Assembly (NCBI RefSeq): GCF_040126305.1
Contig: NZ_CP149512.1
Location: 186,001 to 250,000 of the forward strand
DNA from: Pararhizobium sp. A13
GTDB lineage: Bacteria > Pseudomonadota > Alphaproteobacteria > Rhizobiales > Rhizobiaceae
Direction of reading: 5' to 3'
Length of the DNA: 64,000 bases
Both the position numbers and the translations under genes were made by a program. Each line of letters opens with the position of its first letter. The first letter of the stretch is position 1. The notes beneath the pieces were generated by a model that saw only the letters and a program-made list of their open reading frames with translations, was not told where the DNA came from and did not search any database. This document shows positions 44,127 to 52,623 of the stretch, piece by piece.

Positions 44127-45158
44127 TCAGGCGAAGGCAATCTGCGTCTTCATCGCCCGACTCCTGTCGCTCGCCAGTTCAAACGCAGCGACGGCTTCCG
44201 ACAGGGGAAGCGTGTGGGTGATCAGCGGCTTCACGTCGATTAGACCCTTCTGCATGAGCCCAACTCCGGTCGCGAACTCCTCATGGAAGCGGAAGGATCC
44301 GCGAAGATCCAATTCCTTGGCCGTGATTGCCATCATGGGGACTGCCATGTCTCCGCCAAGACCCAGCTGGACGATCACTGCCCGCGGCCGCAACGCTGCG
44401 ATGCCTGCCGCCAGCGCCGGAGCGGCGCCGGAGCATTCGTAGAGCACATCGAACGTGCCCTTGCCGGCCGCATAAGGGGTCAGCGCGTCGGGTTCGCTGC
44501 CCATGTTGATCGTCCGGTCGGCACCGACCTTGCGGGCCAGCGACAGAGTGAAATCTGAGAGGTCCGTCGCGACGATCTCGGCTGCACCAGCGCGGCGAGC
44601 GGCGAGGATTGCCAGAACGCCGATCGGCCCGCAGCCCGTCACCAGAACTCGCTTGCCCAGCATTTCTCCTGCCCGGCGGGTCGCGTGGAGGGTGACGGCC
44701 AGCGGCTCGGCCATTGCCGCCTCGCCCGGCGTCAGGCCATCGGCCGGCACGCATTGGATTGCTGCCGCGACGAGAACTTCGCGAAAGGCGCCCTGAATGT
44801 GCGGAAAGGGCATGGCACTGCCGTAGAACCGCATATTGAGGCACTGGTTGTGTAGTCCCTCCTGGCAGTAGCGGCAGGTCCGGCACGGACGGGAGGGCGA
44901 AACGGCAACGAGCTGCCCAACCTCCAATCCTTCCACGCCCGGCCCCAGGGCTTCCACGTGCGCGGAAACCTCGTGTCCGAGGATCATCGGCTCGCGCAGC
45001 CGCACTGCACCGAAGCCGCCGTGATTGTAATAGTGGAGATCGCTGCCGCAGACTCCGCCGGCCGCGAGGCGCAGGCGCACTTCTCCGAGGCCCGGCGCTT
45101 CGACCGGACGCTCCTCGATGCGTAAATCTTTCGGGCCGTGAACGACGATGGCTTTCAT
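44127..45158 (-). CDS. idnD: L-idonate 5-dehydrogenase
   Basis: 343 residues, MDR family, typical length. Catalytic zinc Cys37 (GGVCGSDLHYY), His62, Glu63 (GHEVSAH); structural zinc Cys92, Cys95, Cys98, Cys106; nucleotide motif GCGPIGVLAI. GAGGAG precedes the ATG at 45158. Oxidises L-idonate to 5-ketogluconate, which the idnO product across the divergent promoter reduces to gluconate. Ten bp after the 2-hydroxyacid dehydrogenase gene. Paralogous to the enzyme at 35665. Confidence 0.88.
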   Translation of the reverse strand: MKAIVVHGPKDLRIEERPVEAPGLGEVRLRLAAGGVCGSDLHYYNHGGFGAVRLREPMILGHEVSAHVEALGPGVEGLEVGQLVAVSPSRPCRTCRYCQEGLHNQCLNMRFYGSAMPFPHIQGAFREVLVAAAIQCVPADGLTPGEAAMAEPLAVTLHATRRAGEMLGKRVLVTGCGPIGVLAILAARRAGAAEIVATDLSDFTLSLARKVGADRTINMGSEPDALTPYAAGKGTFDVLYECSGAAPALAAGIAALRPRAVIVQLGLGGDMAVPMMAITAKELDLRGSFRFHEEFATGVGLMQKGLIDVKPLITHTLPLSEAVAAFELASDRSRAMKTQIAFA

Positions 45159-45168
45159 CGCTGCCTCC

Positions 45169-46116
45169 TCAAAGAACCGGCGTCGGCAGGGGCCGACCGG
45201 AAAAATGCGCGGTGAGATTGTCACGCACGAGCTGTCCCATGGCCTTGCGCGTCTCGATGGTTCCCGAGGCGTGGTGCGGCTGCAAAAGCACGTTGTCCAG
45301 AGCGAGAAAACGCGGATTGAGTTTCGGCTCGCCTTCGAACACGTCAAGGGCGGCACAGCCGAGCACACCGCTTTCGAGCGCGGTCAGCAGGGCCTCCTCA
45401 TCGATATTGGAAGCGCGAGAGATGTTGATCAACATCCCCTCCCCGCCAAGAGCCCCGATCACTTCGCGGCCGACGATGTGGCGGGTCGCGGCGGAAGCGG
45501 CGAGCGTGACGAAGAGGAAATCCGACCGTGCGGCGAGCGCAACGGGATCGGCGACGAACTCCCAGTTCGGGGCGAAATCCTTTGGCGCCACGTCGGAATA
45601 GGCGATCTGCATGTCGAAGCCCTGAAGGCGCTTGGCCACTTCATATCCGATCCGACCGAGGCCGAGCACCCCGGCGCGCCTGCCCCAGACGCGGCGCTTC
45701 AGCGGATAGAGCCCCTTGGTCGCCCAGCTTCCGTCCTTGACCCAGCTCTCCGCGCCGATCATGCCGCGCGACAGGCACAGCATCATCGCCACGCCGAGGT
45801 CCGCCACGTCGTTCGTCAACACGTCCGGCGTGTTCGTGACGCGGATGCCGCGCTCCCGGCAGGCCGCGAGATCGACAGCATCGAAGCCGACGCCGTAGAC
45901 GGAGATGAGCTCGAGCGCAGGGCAGGCCTCGATCATCGCCCGGTTCGCGCCAAGCTCGCCGCGGGTAGCGATCGCTCGGACATTCGGACCGACGGCGGCA
46001 AGAAAGCTTGCCTTGTCATCGGCCTCGAAATAGCGATGAACCGAAAAGGCTACGTTCAGCGGCTCTTCGTCCCACTCCGGATAGGGTCCGACCTGGAGGA
46101 TCTGAGGCTTGTTCAT
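45169..46116 (-). CDS. D-2-hydroxyacid dehydrogenase, possible keto-gluconate reductase
   Basis: 315 residues. Start ATG with GGAG 9 nt upstream. NAD(P) motif GLGRIG at 152-157; catalytic Arg234 (INISRAS), Glu263 (FEGEP) and His281 (QPHHASGT). Family covers glyoxylate/hydroxypyruvate reductases and 2-ketogluconate reductase. In this locus it probably reduces 2-ketogluconate (or a related keto acid) to gluconate. Divergent from idnO through an 87-bp region holding a LacI-type operator. Confidence 0.85.
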   Translation of the reverse strand: MNKPQILQVGPYPEWDEEPLNVAFSVHRYFEADDKASFLAAVGPNVRAIATRGELGANRAMIEACPALELISVYGVGFDAVDLAACRERGIRVTNTPDVLTNDVADLGVAMMLCLSRGMIGAESWVKDGSWATKGLYPLKRRVWGRRAGVLGLGRIGYEVAKRLQGFDMQIAYSDVAPKDFAPNWEFVADPVALAARSDFLFVTLAASAATRHIVGREVIGALGGEGMLINISRASNIDEEALLTALESGVLGCAALDVFEGEPKLNPRFLALDNVLLQPHHASGTIETRKAMGQLVRDNLTAHFSGRPLPTPVL

Positions 46117-46133
46117 TTTGGTGTCTCCGTCGC

Positions 46134-46162
46134 TTGACAATTAATGTTATCGATAACATAAG
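46134..46162 (+). promoter_or_regulatory. Promoter with LacI-family operator in its spacer
   Basis: TTGACA (46134-46139), 17-nt spacer and CATAAG (46157-46162). The 16-bp perfect palindrome ATGTTATCGATAACAT at 46144-46159 fills the spacer. The arms ATGTTA and TAACAT are those described for E. coli GntR/IdnR. It lies between the divergent idnO and 2-hydroxyacid dehydrogenase genes, so one repressor could switch both. Confidence 0.75.
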
Positions 46163-46203
46163 AATTACCGTGAGAAATGTCGAGAGAGAAAGTGGAGGAA
46201 ACG

Positions 46204-46962
46204 ATGGGGCGAGACTTGTTTGATTTGACAGGTCGTCGGGCGCTCATCACTGGGTCGTCACAGGGCATCGGCTTTGCCCTTGCACGCGGCCTTGCCGATG
46301 CCGGCGCAGAGATCGTGCTCAATGGTCGCAACACCGAAAAGCTGGCGGAAGCCGCGAGACGCTTCGGCAGCGACACGCATCAATTGGCCTTCGACGCCAC
46401 CGATCACGAGGCGTCCCGCGCGGCGATCGACGGCTTTGAAGCGAAGATCGGCGCGATCGATATTCTTGTGAACAATGCGGGCATGCAGCACCGAGCCCCG
46501 CTAGAGGATTTTCCGGTGGATGCGTTCGAACGGCTGTTGCGCACCAATGTTTCCAGCGTCTTCAACGTCGGGCAGGCGGTCGCGCGCCACATGATCGAGC
46601 GTGGCGCCGGCAAGATCATCAACATCGCCAGCGTGCAGACGGCGCTGGCCCGTCCCGGCATCGCGCCCTATACTGCCACCAAGGGCGCCGTCGGCAATCT
46701 GACCAAGGGAATGGCGACCGACTGGGCAAAATACGGGCTGCAATGCAATGCCATCGCCCCCGGCTATTTCGACACGCCGCTGAACGCCGCACTGGTTGCC
46801 GATCCCACCTTTTCCGCCTGGCTGGAAAAACGCACCCCGGCCGGCCGCTGGGGGAAAGTCGAGGAACTGGTTGGCGCCTGCGTGTTCCTCGCCTCTGACG
46901 CATCCTCTTTCGTGAACGGACATGTACTCTATGTTGACGGCGGCATCACGGCCTCCCTCTGA
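46204..46962 (+). CDS. idnO: Gluconate 5-dehydrogenase, short-chain dehydrogenase
   Basis: 252 residues. ATG at 46204 with GGAGGAAACG upstream; the earlier in-frame ATG lacks an RBS. Classical SDR: TGSSQGIG (16-23), NNAG (90-93), and catalytic Ser143, Tyr156 and Lys160 (YTATK). C-terminal VDGG. Interconverts 5-ketogluconate and gluconate, linking idnD to gluconokinase. Ends within the start of the kinase gene. Confidence 0.88.
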   Translation: MGRDLFDLTGRRALITGSSQGIGFALARGLADAGAEIVLNGRNTEKLAEAARRFGSDTHQLAFDATDHEASRAAIDGFEAKIGAIDILVNNAGMQHRAPLEDFPVDAFERLLRTNVSSVFNVGQAVARHMIERGAGKIINIASVQTALARPGIAPYTATKGAVGNLTKGMATDWAKYGLQCNAIAPGYFDTPLNAALVADPTFSAWLEKRTPAGRWGKVEELVGACVFLASDASSFVNGHVLYVDGGITASL

Positions 46963-47467
46963 GGTCCCGCGGCGAATGGTGCTGATGGGCGTTGCCGGAT
47001 GCGGCAAATCCTCGGTCGGCGCCGCGCTCGCGACCAGGTTGGGGGCGACATATATCGATGGCGATGATCTTCATCCGCCGGCCAATATCGAGAAGATGAG
47101 CCGCGGCGTGGCGTTGAACGACGACGACCGCTGGCCGTGGCTGACGCTTGTGGGACAGGCCCTGGCGGACGGCGAAGGGCGGCGGATCATCGGCTGCTCG
47201 GCACTCAAACGAGCCTACCGCGCCCATATCACGCAAACGACCGAAGCGCCGGTGACCTTCATCCACCTTGCTGGCACGCCCGACGTGATCAAAGCGCGGA
47301 TGAGCACCAGACAAGGCCATTTCATGCCGGCGGGCCTGCTCGCGAGCCAGTTCGCGGCGCTGGAACCAGCGGAAACGGATGAGAACGCAATCAGCGTGGA
47401 TATCGATCGGCCGCTCGCCGCGATCGTCGATGCGATCGTTGCGCAATTGGGAGGAATGGAAAGATGA
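46922..47467 (+). CDS. Gluconokinase
   Basis: 181 residues as read from the first ATG, which overlaps idnO by 41 bp. ATG at 46976, with GAGG 11 nt upstream, would begin at MVLMGVAG and is also plausible. Walker A GVAGCGKSS (23-31 of the long form), then DGDDLHPPANIEKMSRG and CSALKRAYR, characteristic of GntK/IdnK. Phosphorylates gluconate to 6-phosphogluconate, passing it to the Entner-Doudoroff or pentose phosphate route. Its stop overlaps the next start. Confidence 0.88.
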   Translation: MYSMLTAASRPPSEVPRRMVLMGVAGCGKSSVGAALATRLGATYIDGDDLHPPANIEKMSRGVALNDDDRWPWLTLVGQALADGEGRRIIGCSALKRAYRAHITQTTEAPVTFIHLAGTPDVIKARMSTRQGHFMPAGLLASQFAALEPAETDENAISVDIDRPLAAIVDAIVAQLGGMER

Positions 47468-48351
47468 CGAACAAGGTTGCATTGATCGGCGCCGGGGCGA
47501 TGGGCGGCGCCATCGGAGCCCGGCTCGTCGAGACCGGGAACGAACTCACGGTCTTCGATCTGGACAAGGACAAGGTGCGCGAGCTTGTGGACAAGGGCGC
47601 CCGGCCGGCCCTAACCGCCGCCGAGGCAGCAGCCCGCTCGGACTATGTCATCCTTAGCCTCAACTCGGCGAAAATCGTGCGGCTCGCCGTCTTTGCCGGA
47701 GATGGCGTCGCCGAGGGCGCCAGGCCCGGTACGCTCATCATAGACATGTCGTCGATCGATCCGGAAGCGACCAAGGCGCTGGCTTCCGAGGCCGAGGAAA
47801 TAGGCCTGCGCTGGGTCGACAGCCCCCTGTCGGGCGGCGCCCCCAAGGCGTTGGTCGGAGAGCTCACGCTCATGGCCGGCGGCAAGGAACAGGATGTCGC
47901 CGACGCGCATCAAGTGCTGCAGCATGTCGCCTCGAACTACACGCATATGGGCCCTTCCGGCGCCGGCCAGACGACCAAGCTGATCAACCAGGTTCTCTGC
48001 GGGCTGAACTTCCTCGCCGTGGCGGAGGCGACGCAATTGGCGCTCGACGCCGGCGTCGACGCGGCGAAGATCCCGCAGGCGCTGAAAGGCGGGCGGGCGG
48101 ACAGCGCCATCCTGCAGGAATACATGCCGCGCTTCGTTGCCAAGGACTACCGGCGCACCGGCAGGATCGACAACATGGTTAAGGATCTGAACGGCGCGCA
48201 GGATCTCGCCCGACGCACCAACACTGCCATGCCGCTGACGGCGATCTGCGCCGAAGTGCATCGCATGCTGACCGCCGCCGGCCTCGGCGGTGAGGATCAG
48301 GCCGCGTTGATGGAATTTTTTAAGGGACCCAACAAGGATATCGTACAATGA
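47464..48351 (+). CDS. Beta-hydroxyacid dehydrogenase (3-hydroxyisobutyrate / tartronate-semialdehyde type)
   Basis: 295 residues, family NAD-binding domain with GAGAMGG at 9-15, substrate signature SPLSGGAPKA (120-129) and catalytic Lys172 in GQTTKLINQ. Could act as tartronate semialdehyde reductase, or on another C4-C6 beta-hydroxy acid such as 6-phosphogluconate-like compounds. ATGA overlap with gluconokinase. Next in line is a 51-residue ORF, also overlapping by 4 bp. Confidence 0.8.
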   Translation: MTNKVALIGAGAMGGAIGARLVETGNELTVFDLDKDKVRELVDKGARPALTAAEAAARSDYVILSLNSAKIVRLAVFAGDGVAEGARPGTLIIDMSSIDPEATKALASEAEEIGLRWVDSPLSGGAPKALVGELTLMAGGKEQDVADAHQVLQHVASNYTHMGPSGAGQTTKLINQVLCGLNFLAVAEATQLALDAGVDAAKIPQALKGGRADSAILQEYMPRFVAKDYRRTGRIDNMVKDLNGAQDLARRTNTAMPLTAICAEVHRMLTAAGLGGEDQAALMEFFKGPNKDIVQ

Positions 48352-48503
48352 TCACGCTCTATCCCGACCTCGCCACGGTCGAGGCGGCGCTGGCGAGCCC
48401 CGCCCGCGCGGCGGCGAAGGCGCCAACGGAAGAGGTCCTTGCCCGCTGTTTAGACGGCCGGATTCACCATCACGTCACCCAGGCCAACGAATTCCCGCTC
48501 TGA
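48348..48503 (+). CDS. 51-residue ORF at the end of the idn operon, possibly a truncated gene
   Basis: ATG overlaps the stop of the previous gene (ATGA), suggesting coupled translation. Sequence begins MITLYPDLATVEAALASPAR and ends NEFPL. Alanine-rich, no domain recognised. Too short for a known enzyme; either a small regulatory or accessory peptide, or the N-terminus of a gene cut off by deletion before the LacI regulator. Real translation is plausible because of the overlap. Confidence 0.45.
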   Translation: MITLYPDLATVEAALASPARAAAKAPTEEVLARCLDGRIHHHVTQANEFPL

Positions 48504-48592
48504 GCGTCAACTCGGGGGCGGGCAGCCTTGGCGACTTGCCCCCCCGCAACAACGTGCTTGCAATCATCGGCCAGACTGGCTGTATATTCGCT

Positions 48593-48606
48593 GATAACGA
48601 TAACAT
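48593..48606. promoter_or_regulatory. Half-site-like GATAAC repeat before the LacI gene
   Basis: GATAACGATAACAT places two GATAAC copies head to tail ending in the same TAACAT arm as the idn operator, immediately before the regulator's start. Could mediate weak autoregulation. Confidence 0.45.
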
Positions 48607-48608
48607 GG

Positions 48609-49634
48609 ATGCAAATGCACACGATCCGCAAACCCCCGACGATGGCGGATGTCGCCCGCAAGGCCGGCGTGTCACCGATGACGGTCTCCCGCGCTTTCAA
48701 GCGGGACGCCTCCGTCAGCCAGAAGACGCGCGAAACCGTGCTGCGCGCCAGCGAGGAACTCGGCTACGTCTTTGACAGCACGGCTTCCAACCTGCGGTCT
48801 CAGCGAACCGACTTCGTGGCGGTGACGATCCCCTCGATCAACAACGCCAACTTCGCCGACACGGTGCGGTCACTCTCCGATGGCCTGTCGCAACGGGGTC
48901 TACAGATCCTCCTGGGCTATACCAATTACGACGTCCGCGAAGAGGAGCGGCTGATCGAGCAGTTCTTGCGGCGCAAGCCGGAAGCAATCGTGGTGACCGG
49001 CGGCACGCACACGCCCCGCGCCCGCAAACTCCTGTCGAACGCCGGCATTCCCGTCGTCGAAGCCTGGGATCTTCCTGAAGAGCCGATCGGCCACGTCGTC
49101 GGTTTTTCCAATGCGCGCGCGGTGCGCGAGATGGTCGATCACTTCGTCGCCGTCGGTTACCGAAAGATCGCCTTCATCGGCGGTGACGCAGACCGCGACA
49201 CGCGTGGCACCGATCGCCGGGCCGGTTTCATCGCGGCGATGAAGGATCATGGACTGGACGCAGACCGCCTGATCGCCGCCGGGCCACCGCCGATTTCGAT
49301 GCGCGAAGGCGCGAAGGCCATGGGGCGGCTGCTCGAACATTTCCCGGGCACCGAAGCGGTCATCTGCGTCTCCGATCTCTCCGCCTTCGGCGCGCTGACC
49401 GAATGCCAGCGGCGCGAGATTGCGGTGCCCGAGGCAATCGCCATCGGCGGCTTCGGCGACTACGAGATCGGCGCCATCTGCGTTCCGAGCCTGACGACGA
49501 TCAATGCGTTCGCGGCTGAGATCGGGGCAAAGACGGCGCAACTCATTCTCGACGTTCTCGACGGACGGCTCACGGACGAACCGGGACGGGTGACGATCCG
49601 GCCGGACCTGATCCTGCGGCAGACCAGCCGCTGA
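48609..49634 (+). CDS. LacI-family regulator of the idonate/gluconate locus
   Basis: 341 residues. N-terminal helix-turn-helix (TMADVARKAGVSPMTVSRAF at 11-30) and hinge region, then a periplasmic-binding-protein-like core (VAVTIPSINNANFADTVRSL, AFIGGDADRDTRG, VICVSDLSAFGAL, SLTTIN). Likely GntR/IdnR-like, responding to gluconate or idonate, and binding the palindrome at 46144. ATG at 48609 is chosen; a second in-frame ATG lies two codons later. The RBS is weak. Confidence 0.87.
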   Translation: MQMHTIRKPPTMADVARKAGVSPMTVSRAFKRDASVSQKTRETVLRASEELGYVFDSTASNLRSQRTDFVAVTIPSINNANFADTVRSLSDGLSQRGLQILLGYTNYDVREEERLIEQFLRRKPEAIVVTGGTHTPRARKLLSNAGIPVVEAWDLPEEPIGHVVGFSNARAVREMVDHFVAVGYRKIAFIGGDADRDTRGTDRRAGFIAAMKDHGLDADRLIAAGPPPISMREGAKAMGRLLEHFPGTEAVICVSDLSAFGALTECQRREIAVPEAIAIGGFGDYEIGAICVPSLTTINAFAAEIGAKTAQLILDVLDGRLTDEPGRVTIRPDLILRQTSR

Positions 49635-49767
49635 GGGCCGGCGCAAGGATTTGCATTTGGTTCAGGCAACACCACGACGGCCGTCTGAAACGCGTCGAAA
49701 CGGAGCCAGCGATAGATCTCATCACGTTGATCGAGGGGCTATCCAGTCCCGCTTGGTAGTGGACCAC

Positions 49768-50115
49768 CTATGAGCATCCCTTGCTATAGAAGAACTTTTC
49801 CACCGCTTCGAAGGCCCTCTGGGAATAGTCCGCCGGGTTCAGATCGCCAATCAAATCGGGAAGTGCGAGGTCAGCGTTTGCGTGATCGACGTACTCCTGG
49901 AGAAAGACGCAACCCTTGTCCTCTCGAACAATACGCAAGGCGATCGCCTCGACAAAACCCGCGCAATATCCCTGCTGACGCGGATCCTTGTCGTTTCGGC
50001 ACATAGCTTGAAGTTCGGCGAATGTCGGCTCGCCAGCACGCGCAGACATGACATGACTTGAAAGCAACATGATCAGGGATAGTACGCTTGTTGTTGAAAT
50101 CGTTGGCTTATGCAT
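49768..50115 (-). CDS. Small exported Rap1a/Tai-like protein
   Basis: 115 residues. ATG at 50115 with GGAG 9 nt upstream. A signal peptide extends to about residue 27 (SVLSLIMLLSSHVMSARA). Mature part has LQAMCRNDKD, QGYCAGFVEAIAL and KGCVFLQEY, with paired cysteines as in the Rap1a/Tai immunity family. No toxin gene or type VI secretion gene is next to it, so an immunity role is not supported by context. The family also has many non-immunity members in rhizobia. Confidence 0.6.
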   Translation of the reverse strand: MHKPTISTTSVLSLIMLLSSHVMSARAGEPTFAELQAMCRNDKDPRQQGYCAGFVEAIALRIVREDKGCVFLQEYVDHANADLALPDLIGDLNPADYSQRAFEAVEKFFYSKGCS

Positions 50116-50184
50116 GAGTATCTTCTCCGAGAACTGCTTCACAGCCTGCGGCAGTACCTGCTTCGCTATTGAATGGTGGGGCAG

Positions 50185-51123
50185 TCAGTCCAATTCCGTC
50201 GAAAGCTGGCCCCGGATGTCCATCAAGCGTTTCTTCTGCTTGTCGTCGACGACCGGCATTCTCAGATCAAGGCCCTCGAGGGCTGCAGACACCACCTCGG
50301 ATATAGCAAGGCGGGCAAACCATTTGTTGTCTGCCGGAATGACAAACCACGGAGCCCAATCCGTACTTGTATTCTCAAGCATATCCTCGAACGCTTTTTG
50401 ATAGTCGTCCCAGAACGTTCGCTCCTCGTAGTCAGCCGCAGAGAACTTCCAGTTCTTGTCGGGCTCGTCGATCCGCGAGAGGAACCGTTTTTTTTGCTCG
50501 TCTTTGGAAATGTTGAGAAAGAACTTCAGAACGATCGTGCCGTTCTGGCGTAGATATCTTTCAAAGTTGTTGATCTCCTTGAAGCGATTTCCCCAGATAT
50601 CCCCTTTAAGGGTTTTCTCAGGAAGCTTCTGCTTCGCAAGGAATTCGGGATGCACCCTAACCACCAGAACTTCCTCGTAGTAGGAGCGGTTGAATATGCC
50701 GATCATGCCACGCCCCGGGAGCGCCTTGGAAGCTCGCCACAGGTAGCCGTGATCCAGATCTTCGGCTGACGGCGACTTAAAGCTTGTCACCTGGCACCCT
50801 TGAGGATTGACCCCCGACATGACGTGCCGTATCGCCCCGTCCTTTCCGGCGGCATCCATCGCTTGAAAAATGATAAGCAACGCGTAGGTGTCCTGCGCAT
50901 ACAGCATTTCCTGCATGTCCGACAATCGCTGGACGTTCGAGGCAACCTGTTGAAGCGCCCCGGCCTTATCGTCAAAACCGCCAGTAAAGTCCGGGTCGAA
51001 GTCCTTCTTGAGGGAGACGGGCTTTCCCGGCTCCACCACAATATCCCGGATTCGAAATTTTACCCGGCCACTTGTCCCCACTCGTATTTTGCGCTTCTCG
51101 TCATAGTCCACGTCGAGTTTCAT
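50185..51123 (-). CDS. ppk2: Polyphosphate kinase 2 family protein
   Basis: 312 residues. ATG at 51123 with GAGGAGG upstream. PPK2 fold: Walker A-like AMDAAGKDG at 88-96, the following SGVNPQGCQVTSFKSPS, NRSYYEEVLVVRVHP with the Arg of the lid, and a C-terminal WAPWFVIPADNKWFARLAIS. Transfers phosphate between polyphosphate and nucleotides (ADP/GDP or NMP). Class not assignable by eye. Divergent from a hypothetical gene; no ppk1 or ppx nearby. Confidence 0.92.
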   Translation of the reverse strand: MKLDVDYDEKRKIRVGTSGRVKFRIRDIVVEPGKPVSLKKDFDPDFTGGFDDKAGALQQVASNVQRLSDMQEMLYAQDTYALLIIFQAMDAAGKDGAIRHVMSGVNPQGCQVTSFKSPSAEDLDHGYLWRASKALPGRGMIGIFNRSYYEEVLVVRVHPEFLAKQKLPEKTLKGDIWGNRFKEINNFERYLRQNGTIVLKFFLNISKDEQKKRFLSRIDEPDKNWKFSAADYEERTFWDDYQKAFEDMLENTSTDWAPWFVIPADNKWFARLAISEVVSAALEGLDLRMPVVDDKQKKRLMDIRGQLSTELD

Positions 51124-51319
51124 TTGTCCCTCCTCACGCATTGGACCAAGGGCCGGCGGCTGACTGGATATTCTTTCCTTGAAGCTAATTTATGCTATCA
51201 TCATTGGCGGTAAAATCCATACGGCCCAGGTGAAATTCAACCAAGGCTAGTGTTTCGGCGCATTGCCAGCCCAGGGTCTTTTGGCAGTTGGTGGAGACGT
51301 CGCGACCTAGGGGGGTGCA

Positions 51320-51808
51320 ATGACCAATCCGAAAAACGAAGGTGAGCCCGCCCGCGCGGACGCTCTGATCATGACGGCCGAAGAACTGCGCGATTACGCC
51401 GACAAGATCGACACGGCACGTGCATCGACCGCTTTCAAGGACATGCGCACCGCCGAGGATGCGCGAAAGATGGTGATGGACAAAATGTCCAAACCGATCG
51501 TTGTCACCGACGAGATGAGGGCCAGCCTTCTTACCCGCGTAAAGGCGGCTGCCGCCGAAGGGAAAAGCGAACTAAAGGTCCTTCAGTTCCCAGTTGAACT
51601 TTGCACCGACCTCGGCCGTGCGATCAACAACAACGAGCCCGAATGGCCCGACACCCTGACGGGTGTTCCGCGGCAAGCCTACGAAGCGTGGCGAGACCGA
51701 CTGAAGCCTGCCGGCTACCGCCTGACGGCCTCGATTGTCGAATGGCCACACGGAATGCCGGGCGATGTCGGGATGTTCCTCGGATGGAGCAAACCCAAAG
51801 CTCTTTGA
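51320..51808 (+). CDS. Hypothetical conserved-looking protein
   Basis: 162 residues; not recognised. RBS GGGGGG before ATG. The N-terminal half is helical and charged (ALIMTAEELRDYADKIDTAR), the C-terminal half has VLQFPVELCTDLGRAINN and a conserved-looking TGYR-like tail (PAGYRLTASIVEW). Soluble, no signal. It precedes the MarC-family membrane gene by about 95 bp. Confidence 0.55.
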   Translation: MTNPKNEGEPARADALIMTAEELRDYADKIDTARASTAFKDMRTAEDARKMVMDKMSKPIVVTDEMRASLLTRVKAAAAEGKSELKVLQFPVELCTDLGRAINNNEPEWPDTLTGVPRQAYEAWRDRLKPAGYRLTASIVEWPHGMPGDVGMFLGWSKPKAL

Positions 51809-51903
51809 TCGGGCCATGCGTGTATTGCAAGTGATGCAAGGTCAATCGGCAGACAGTCGCATCCGGAAATGTTGCTCGGGACGGCTGCAGGGGGAAGCTT
51901 CCT

Positions 51904-52551
51904 ATGGATTTCACAGTCATCGATGTTGGTCTGGTGGCAAAGCTTCTCCTGCTCCTGCTCGTCGGCATGGGACCGAAAATTGCACTCGTGCCGTTCCTGG
52001 AAATGACCCAGGCCTTCGATGCGAAGACAAAGGCGGCGATAGGCCGCCAGATGGTCTTGACGGCGGTTGTCACGGCTCTGATCATTTTTGCGACCGGCGC
52101 TTTGCTGATGCGGCTGTTGCATATCACCGGCGGCGCGGTGGCGATTGCCGGCGGCATTGTGCTTGCCCTGCTTGCGCTCAAAATGGCGGCTGGGCCGACC
52201 GAAAAACACCATGACGACCTCGGAATGCCGGTCGACCCGGCAAAAATCGCGGTCTTTCCCCTTGCTGTTCCCTATATGCTCAATCCCGTCGGCATTACGG
52301 TGCTCATCATCGCATCTGACGAAGTCGTTTCGATCGCCAGCGCCGGGCTCGTTGTCGGCCTGGTCCTGCTCGTCGCCGCCTTCGACTATCTGGTGTTTAC
52401 CAATATCGATGCGTTGGCAAAGCGCATGAAGCCGGCCAGCCTTGTCATTTCGGAGGTCGTCTTCGGCATCCTTTTGACCGCGGTCGCCGTCCAGCTTTTC
52501 GTTACCGGCCTTGTTAATCTCGGGATTGTTACCGCGAACGTCGAACACTGA
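51904..52551 (+). CDS. MarC-family integral membrane protein
   Basis: 215 residues with six membrane segments. Family features: IALVPFLEMTQAFDAKTKAA, LHITGGAVAIAGGIVLALLALKM, and AVFPLAVPYMLNPVGITVLI. GGGGGAAG precedes the ATG. Function of MarC proteins is not settled; the name comes from the mar locus, but antibiotic efflux was not confirmed. Shares the strand with the SulP transporter that follows. Confidence 0.85.
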   Translation: MDFTVIDVGLVAKLLLLLLVGMGPKIALVPFLEMTQAFDAKTKAAIGRQMVLTAVVTALIIFATGALLMRLLHITGGAVAIAGGIVLALLALKMAAGPTEKHHDDLGMPVDPAKIAVFPLAVPYMLNPVGITVLIIASDEVVSIASAGLVVGLVLLVAAFDYLVFTNIDALAKRMKPASLVISEVVFGILLTAVAVQLFVTGLVNLGIVTANVEH

Positions 52552-52623
52552 TTCCGCGTTCGTGGCGTGGCCGGTGCTGTTGCAGAATGTACCGCTCCTT
52601 CAACTTTGGAGATGTTCGACGCC

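Noticed and set aside
49768..50115. Toxin-immunity locus based on the Rap1a/Tai-like protein
   Set aside because: No toxin or type VI secretion gene is adjacent; neighbours are ppk2 and a LacI regulator.
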